A stretch of DNA of 64,000 nucleotides from Anaerostipes sp. (GTDB taxonomy: Bacteria; Bacillota; Clostridia; Lachnospirales; Lachnospiraceae), in assembly GCF_018381315.1 (NCBI RefSeq), contig NZ_JAGZSD010000003.1, positions 62,001-126,000 of the forward strand. Direction: 5' to 3'. Below, piece by piece: positions 60,185 to 64,000 of the stretch. Under the pieces are notes generated by a model. That model was not told the origin of the DNA, did not search any database, and worked only from the letters and a program-made list of their open reading frames with translations. The first letter of the stretch is position 1; each line of letters begins with the position of its first letter. The position numbers and the translations under genes are program-made.

Positions 60185-61694
60185 GAATGCCTCCCTTCTG
60201 ATGCTCCGTGACAAGACGCACCAGGCTTTCCATGTCCGCCTTGTCTGATGTGTATACATCCATGCCAAGAGATTTGGCCGCTTTAGCTGTCTGTTCTCCG
60301 ATACATGCCGCTTTGATGTCCTGGATGTTAGTGTCCGGCAGGGCTGCTGCAAAGCCCCTCACCGTTGAAGCACTTGTAAAGACTGCCCAGTGGATTTCTC
60401 CTGTCTCTATCATTTCTTTCACAGGAACCAGCTTCCAGCTTTCATGGCAGGTCTCATAAATTGCCACATCATCAATCTGGACTCCGGGTTTTTCCTGCAG
60501 AATCTTGATCAATTCCCGGTTTCCGGAAGCCGCCCGGGGAATTAAAATGTGTTCGCCTCCTGAAAGGAGTTTACAAAGTGCCCTGCCCAGAGAAACTCCG
60601 TCATATATTTCCGGCATCAGGTCACAGAACAGCCCCCTCTCCTTAAGCGCATTTTTTGTTCCCTTCCCGATGGCAGCCACTTTGCAGCTGCCGAGGATGC
60701 GGATATCCTTTTTTTGTTTTTTCATTTCTTCAAAAAAGATCCTGACGCCATTGGAACTTGTGAACACGATCCAATCATAGGAGCCTATGTTTTCCAGTGA
60801 CTGGGAGAGCCGTCTCTGGTCCTCTTTCGGCTTAATCAAAATCGACGGCATTTCCAGTACCTCCGCTCCTTTTTCCCGGAACATAGCGGCAGTCTTTGAA
60901 ATGAGATCTCTTGGACGGGTCAGCAGAATGCGGCACCCTGCCAGAGGCAGATCTTCATACCACGCAAATTCTTCTGAAAGGCTGCATACCCTGCCTACAA
61001 CAATAACGGCCGGAGTTTCAAGCCGGCTTCTGCGTACCGCTTCCTCCAATTCTGAAAGGGGTGACAAAACTCTTTTCTGTCCTGCCGTCGTTCCCTTTGA
61101 GAGAACTGCAGCCGGCATCTGAGGGTCCATTCCTGCCGAGATCAGTGATCTTACAATGTCCGGAAGTGATGAGATGCCCATGAGAAATACCAGTGTTCCT
61201 TTCATTCTTACCAGGGCTTCAAAATCAATATCATATTCTGCACCGGCTTTTTTATGTCCTGTGATAATATGCAGAGAAGAACTGAGATTCCGGTGGGTCA
61301 CCGGAATTCCGTTATATTCAGGCACTGCAACCGGAGATGTAATCCCCGGAATAACCTCAAACGGAATGTTATGCTGTCTGAGAAGTTCCAGTTCCTCTCC
61401 CCCTCTGCCGAACATAAACGGATCTCCTCCTTTGAGCCGGACTACAGAATATCCGTTTTCAGCCTCCCGGACCAGCACCTGACTGATCTCTTCCTGGGGC
61501 ATTGTATGGCATCCGGCACGTTTCCCTACATAAATATATCTTGCCCGTCCGGGAAGTACCGACAAAACCTCGGGGCCCACCAAACTGTCATAAACAATCA
61601 CATCTGCTGTCTTTAATACCTGCGCTGCTTTTATGGTCAGCAAACCAACTGCTCCCGGCCCTGCGCCGGCAAGCCATACTTTTCCCGTCTTCAT
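60177..61694 (-). CDS. cobA: Uroporphyrinogen-III methyltransferase/synthase fusion (CobA-HemD)
   Basis: A 505-residue bifunctional enzyme. Residues 1 to about 245 are SAM-dependent uroporphyrinogen-III C-methyltransferase: VWLAGAGPGAVGLLTIKA, VYDSLVGPEVL, VRLKGGDPFMFGRGGEE, GITSPVAVPEYNGIPVTHR and TLVFLMG. Residues 250-500 are the synthase HemD with LPLAGCRILLTRPRD, WIVFTSSNGVRIFFEEM and WAVFTSASTVRGF. It makes uroporphyrinogen III and then precorrin-2, the branch towards cobalamin and sirohaem. Fusion is common in Clostridia. It has a TTGTTA-17-TATGAT promoter overlapping the divergent riboswitch promoter. Confidence 0.95.
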   Translation of the reverse strand: MKTGKVWLAGAGPGAVGLLTIKAAQVLKTADVIVYDSLVGPEVLSVLPGRARYIYVGKRAGCHTMPQEEISQVLVREAENGYSVVRLKGGDPFMFGRGGEELELLRQHNIPFEVIPGITSPVAVPEYNGIPVTHRNLSSSLHIITGHKKAGAEYDIDFEALVRMKGTLVFLMGISSLPDIVRSLISAGMDPQMPAAVLSKGTTAGQKRVLSPLSELEEAVRRSRLETPAVIVVGRVCSLSEEFAWYEDLPLAGCRILLTRPRDLISKTAAMFREKGAEVLEMPSILIKPKEDQRRLSQSLENIGSYDWIVFTSSNGVRIFFEEMKKQKKDIRILGSCKVAAIGKGTKNALKERGLFCDLMPEIYDGVSLGRALCKLLSGGEHILIPRAASGNRELIKILQEKPGVQIDDVAIYETCHESWKLVPVKEMIETGEIHWAVFTSASTVRGFAAALPDTNIQDIKAACIGEQTAKAAKSLGMDVYTSDKADMESLVRLVTEHQKGGIHG

Positions 61695-61718
61695 CCGTCA
61701 TTACTCCTTTTTATTTCC

Positions 61719-61747
61719 ATCATAGCATATTGACAAGGTTCTAACAA
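61719..61747 (-). promoter_or_regulatory. Promoter of cobA-hemD
   Basis: Minus-strand -35 TTGTTA (61742-61747), 17-bp spacer, -10 TATGAT (61719-61724). The -35 lies inside the spacer of the divergent cbiM promoter, so the two may interfere. Confidence 0.65.
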
Positions 61748-61758
61748 CTCGGTAGAAT
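61730..61758 (+). promoter_or_regulatory. Promoter of cbiMNQ
   Basis: -35 TTGACA (61730-61735), 17-bp spacer, -10 TAGAAT (61753-61758). The cobalamin riboswitch follows about 15 nt later. Confidence 0.75.
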
Positions 61759-61771
61759 GGGAGAAATTGAA

Positions 61772-61930
61772 TGTTTACAGGTGCCTTTATTTATAGAGGA
61801 GAATAGGAAAGCGGGTGTGAATCCCGCACGGTCCCGCCGCTGTATAGGAAGAGCTGCATTTCAATCATGTCACTGGGAAACCGGGAAGGCGGAATGCCGC
61901 AGTGAGGCCTGAGTCAGAAGACCTGCCGTA
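61772..61930 (+). ncRNA. Cobalamin riboswitch upstream of cbiM
   Basis: Recognised by its conserved blocks in order: ACAGGTGCC, AATAGGAAAGCGGGTGTGAATCCC, GGTCCCGCCGCTGT, CACTGGGAAACCGGGAAGG, and the B12 box GAGTCAGAAGACCTGCC. It should reduce cobalt transporter expression when adenosyl- or other cobalamin is plentiful. The region 61931-62175 holds two hairpins: AATATA...TATATT with inner GGAGG/CCTCC (61971-62012) and CCCTC/GAGGG (62055-62073). Either may be the expression platform, but no clear terminator T-run follows; the exact ends are approximate. Confidence 0.95.
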
Positions 61931-62175
61931 AGCATGCGATTTACACCGGTCCGCGAAAGACGGCTGGTGTAGAATATACCGTCGGAGGTTTCGCACCCTC
62001 CAGCGCTTATATTCGGTACGTCAGTTTATTTATTCCCTGCAGGATGCGCACAAGCCCCTCAAAGAGCGAGGGATTGGGGAGATGAGGTGGATCGTCCGCT
62101 TTGTTTATAAAAAACTGGCGTTTTTGGCGGGATGTTTTTCCGCTGAAACACATTTGTGAATCGAAAGGAGCAGAC

Positions 62176-62937
62176 ATGAAAAACAAACAACGAATCATTG
62201 TAACCGCTGCATTGGCGGCAGCTGTCATCTTCGGCTTCGGCCGCACAGCCAGTGCCATGCATATTATGGAAGGATATCTTCCTCCGAAATTCTGCATTGC
62301 CTGGGGAGCATTATGCCTTCCCTTCCTGGCCGCAGGATTCTTCTCCATCAAACAAACGGTCAGCAAAGACCGGCGGCTGATGACAATACTTGCTATGGCA
62401 GGAGCGTTCATCTTCGTTATTTCTTCCTTAAAAATCCCTTCTGTAACCGGAAGCTGTTCCCATATGACAGGAACCGGACTTGGAGCCATTCTTTTCGGGC
62501 CTGCAGCCGTCAGCATTCTGGGCATCATCGTACTGATCTTCCAGGCAGTCCTTTTAGCCCACGGGGGACTGACCACTCTCGGTGCAAATACTTTTTCCAT
62601 GGCTGTTGCAGGGCCGTTTTTATCATTTGCAATCTATAAGATTTGTAATAAATGCGGGATAAACCGCAGGTTCAGCGTCTTTTTAGCTGCTATGCTGGGG
62701 GATATTTTTACATACTGCATTACCAGTATCCAGTTAGCACTTGCATATCCGTCAGAGCAAGGCGGATTCCTGGCTTCTGCACTGAAATTTCTCGGAGTTT
62801 TTGCTCCGACCCAGCTTCCTCTTGCCATTGTGGAAGGATTACTGACAGTTGCAATTATAATTGCACTGGAGTCCTATGCCCGCCCTGAACTTAAACTGCT
62901 CAGTTTTATTAAGGAGGGACATGCGTATGAAAAGTGA
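62176..62937 (+). CDS. cbiM: Cobalt ECF transporter substrate-capture subunit CbiM
   Basis: The substrate-specific membrane component of the CbiMNQO cobalt importer, 253 residues. It keeps the essential Met-His start of the mature protein in AMHIMEGYLPPKFC, placed after a signal-peptide-like hydrophobic N terminus (cleavage near AHA-like SAMHI), and the later SCSHMTGTGLGAILFGP and VLLAHGGLTTLGANTFSMAVAGP. ATG at 62176 with AAAGGAG 5 nt upstream; the frame is open to 62101. It lies 245 nt after the riboswitch and is overlapped by cbiN. Confidence 0.96.
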   Translation: MKNKQRIIVTAALAAAVIFGFGRTASAMHIMEGYLPPKFCIAWGALCLPFLAAGFFSIKQTVSKDRRLMTILAMAGAFIFVISSLKIPSVTGSCSHMTGTGLGAILFGPAAVSILGIIVLIFQAVLLAHGGLTTLGANTFSMAVAGPFLSFAIYKICNKCGINRRFSVFLAAMLGDIFTYCITSIQLALAYPSEQGGFLASALKFLGVFAPTQLPLAIVEGLLTVAIIIALESYARPELKLLSFIKEGHAYEK

Positions 62938-63259
62938 TAAGACGAAAGTCATCATCCTGCTTCTGCTGGCCGCCTTCATCACTGCAGTTCCTCTGTTTGC
63001 CCTGAAAGGTGCTGAATTCGGAGGCTCAGATGATGCCGGAAGCGTCATGATATCAGAGATTGAAGGAAAGGAATATAAACCCTGGTTCACACCCGTCCTG
63101 GAAACATTCATTGACGGAGAACTTCCCGGAGAAGTGGAAAGTCTCCTGTTCTGTGTGCAGACCGGGATCGGAGTCGGGATTATTGCATATAATCTGGGGC
63201 GCTTAAGGGAGAGGAAGCGGCTCATTTCTGCAGCTGAGGCAGAAAACAATGCTGATTGA
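62927..63259 (+). CDS. cbiN: Cobalt ECF transporter small subunit CbiN
   Basis: A 110-residue protein with two membrane segments (about 7-23 and 75-92) and an extracytoplasmic loop with GAEFGGSDDAG and EYKPWFTPVLE, the CbiN signature. It completes the Co2+-binding site with CbiM. ATG at 62927 has AAGGAGGG 9 nt upstream; an ATG two codons earlier is too close. It overlaps cbiM by 11 nt and cbiQ by 11 nt. Confidence 0.94.
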   Translation: MKSDKTKVIILLLLAAFITAVPLFALKGAEFGGSDDAGSVMISEIEGKEYKPWFTPVLETFIDGELPGEVESLLFCVQTGIGVGIIAYNLGRLRERKRLISAAEAENNAD

Positions 63260-64000
63260 CCAATTCTGCTATCGGTCCGGACTCAGAAATGTCAACGTCA
63301 TGGAAAAGTTTATCTTTTCCATGACAACACTTCTGCTCTGTATCCTCAGCAGATCCGCTTCTGTTTCTATCCTGGTCCTGATCTGCTTCGGATGGCTGAC
63401 TGTTAAGAAAGGCGGGCTTTCGCTCCGCCGGTATATGAAACTGATGCGGCTTCCCGCAGCCTTTCTCGTCTTAAGCACAGCGGCAGTCCTCGTAAATATC
63501 TCCAAAACCCCATTGGACGCTTATGCAGTGCCGGCGGGTTCTTACTATATTACAGGAAGTACAGAGTCATTGATTTTCGGTTTCAGGCTGATTCTTTCTG
63601 CCTTTGCTTCGGTATCATGCCTGTATTTTCTCTCCCTCAGCACCCCGGTCACAGACTTGATCAGTATCTTACAGAAATTTCACTGCCCATCTCTGCTGAT
63701 AGAACTGTTCATGCTGATTTACAGGTTCATTTTTATATTGATGGCCGAAGCCTCATCCATAAGAACCGCTCAGGAAGCCAGGCTGTCCAGCCGGAATTTT
63801 AAGACTGCAGTCCATTCGTTCGGAGGTATGGCATCTGCCTTGCTCATACGGGCAATGAAGCGGTCCGGCAGATTGTACGATGCTATGGAATCCAGGTGCT
63901 ATGACGGGACCATTCGGCTCCTTCTGGAGGAATCTCCGCCTAAAAAGAAAGAAATCGTGTATATTATAATCTTTGAACTTGTTCTGCTGTTTCTCATTAC
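63249..64000 (+). CDS. cbiQ: Cobalt ECF transporter transmembrane subunit CbiQ (3' end outside window)
   Basis: The T-component coupling CbiM to the ATPase CbiO. 250 codons are visible, starting MLIDQFCYRSGLRNVN with four to five membrane segments and the two ATPase-coupling helices (ASSIRTAQEARLSS and RLYDAMESRCYDG, corresponding to the Ala-Arg-Gly motifs). It ends inside a C-terminal hydrophobic segment at the window edge. ATG at 63249 overlaps the cbiN stop by 11 nt. cbiO is expected beyond the window. Confidence 0.95.
   Translation, partial: MLIDQFCYRSGLRNVNVMEKFIFSMTTLLLCILSRSASVSILVLICFGWLTVKKGGLSLRRYMKLMRLPAAFLVLSTAAVLVNISKTPLDAYAVPAGSYYITGSTESLIFGFRLILSAFASVSCLYFLSLSTPVTDLISILQKFHCPSLLIELFMLIYRFIFILMAEASSIRTAQEARLSSRNFKTAVHSFGGMASALLIRAMKRSGRLYDAMESRCYDGTIRLLLEESPPKKKEIVYIIIFELVLLFLI

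Noticed and set aside
60185..60352. N-terminal extension of the cysteine-rich protein
   Set aside because: Runs in another frame through the 3' end of cobA-hemD; the internal ATG has a strong ribosome site.
1..64000. tRNA genes, CRISPR arrays, insertion sequences or prophage genes
   Set aside because: No cloverleaf, spaced repeat or transposase/integrase signature was recognised.

Overview
The window looks like chromosomal DNA of a low-to-mid GC, anaerobic, Gram-positive Clostridia member. The evidence is a Gram-positive PolC, strong AGGAGG ribosome-binding sites, TTGACA/TATAAT promoters with 17-bp spacers, a V/A-type ATPase operon, a flavodiiron oxygen reductase and a cbiMNQ cobalt transporter behind a cobalamin riboswitch. 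A Lachnospiraceae-like gut bacterium is the best guess; the sequence alone does not fix the genus. Nearly all genes lie on the minus strand, so most operons read from high to low coordinates. No tRNA, rRNA, CRISPR array, insertion sequence or prophage was recognised.

Layout. (1) 1-4.6 kb: rimP-nusA-rnpM-ylxQ-infB translation/transcription operon, with infB cut by the window start. (2) 4.6-17.2 kb: a urea module. Urea ABC transporter urtABCDE is followed by urease structural genes ureABC and an unknown gene. Upstream sit an AraC-type response regulator, a large hybrid kinase and a divergent receiver-kinase. No urease maturation gene (ureD/E/F/G) is present, and a terminator-like hairpin lies directly in the urtA leader. 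(3) 17.3-28.7 kb: a fused PHP/EndoQ-like nuclease plus UvrD-type helicase, a zinc-type ABC transporter, two small membrane proteins, the copper system copA-csoR and a PAS-GGDEF-HD-GYP protein. (4) 28.8-39.4 kb: the conserved pyrH-frr-uppS-cdsA-dxr-rseP-ispG-polC block. In many Firmicutes polC is followed directly by rimP, so regions 2 and 3 form about 24 kb lying between two usually adjacent blocks. (5) 39.5-43.7 kb: dtd, nucleoside salvage (MTA/SAH-type deaminase, purine nucleoside phosphorylase), a YgjP-like metallopeptidase, a SanA-like protein and a Thr-rich membrane-anchored protein. (6) 43.9-45.1 kb: flavodiiron protein. (7) 45.2-56.7 kb: nine-gene V/A-ATPase operon followed by an SRAP-domain protein, an aldehyde dehydrogenase and moaA. 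(8) 56.8-59.9 kb: HAD phosphatase, RNase H with a viroplasmin domain, a small unknown gene, an XRE regulator and a DUF305 protein. (9) 59.9-64 kb: a cysteine-rich small-domain protein and a cobA-hemD fusion, divergent from the cobalamin riboswitch and cbiM-cbiN-cbiQ (cbiQ cut by the window end).

How the parts connect. The urea module couples uptake to hydrolysis and looks controlled by a phosphorelay plus a leader hairpin. copA has a CsoR-like operator at its promoter, and its C-terminal metal-binding domain carries its own ribosome-binding site, so a separate CopZ-like chaperone may be made. The last region pairs B12-controlled cobalt import with the first steps of corrin synthesis. The observations most worth following are the nuclease-helicase fusion, urease without maturation genes, the urtA leader hairpin and the internal CopZ start.
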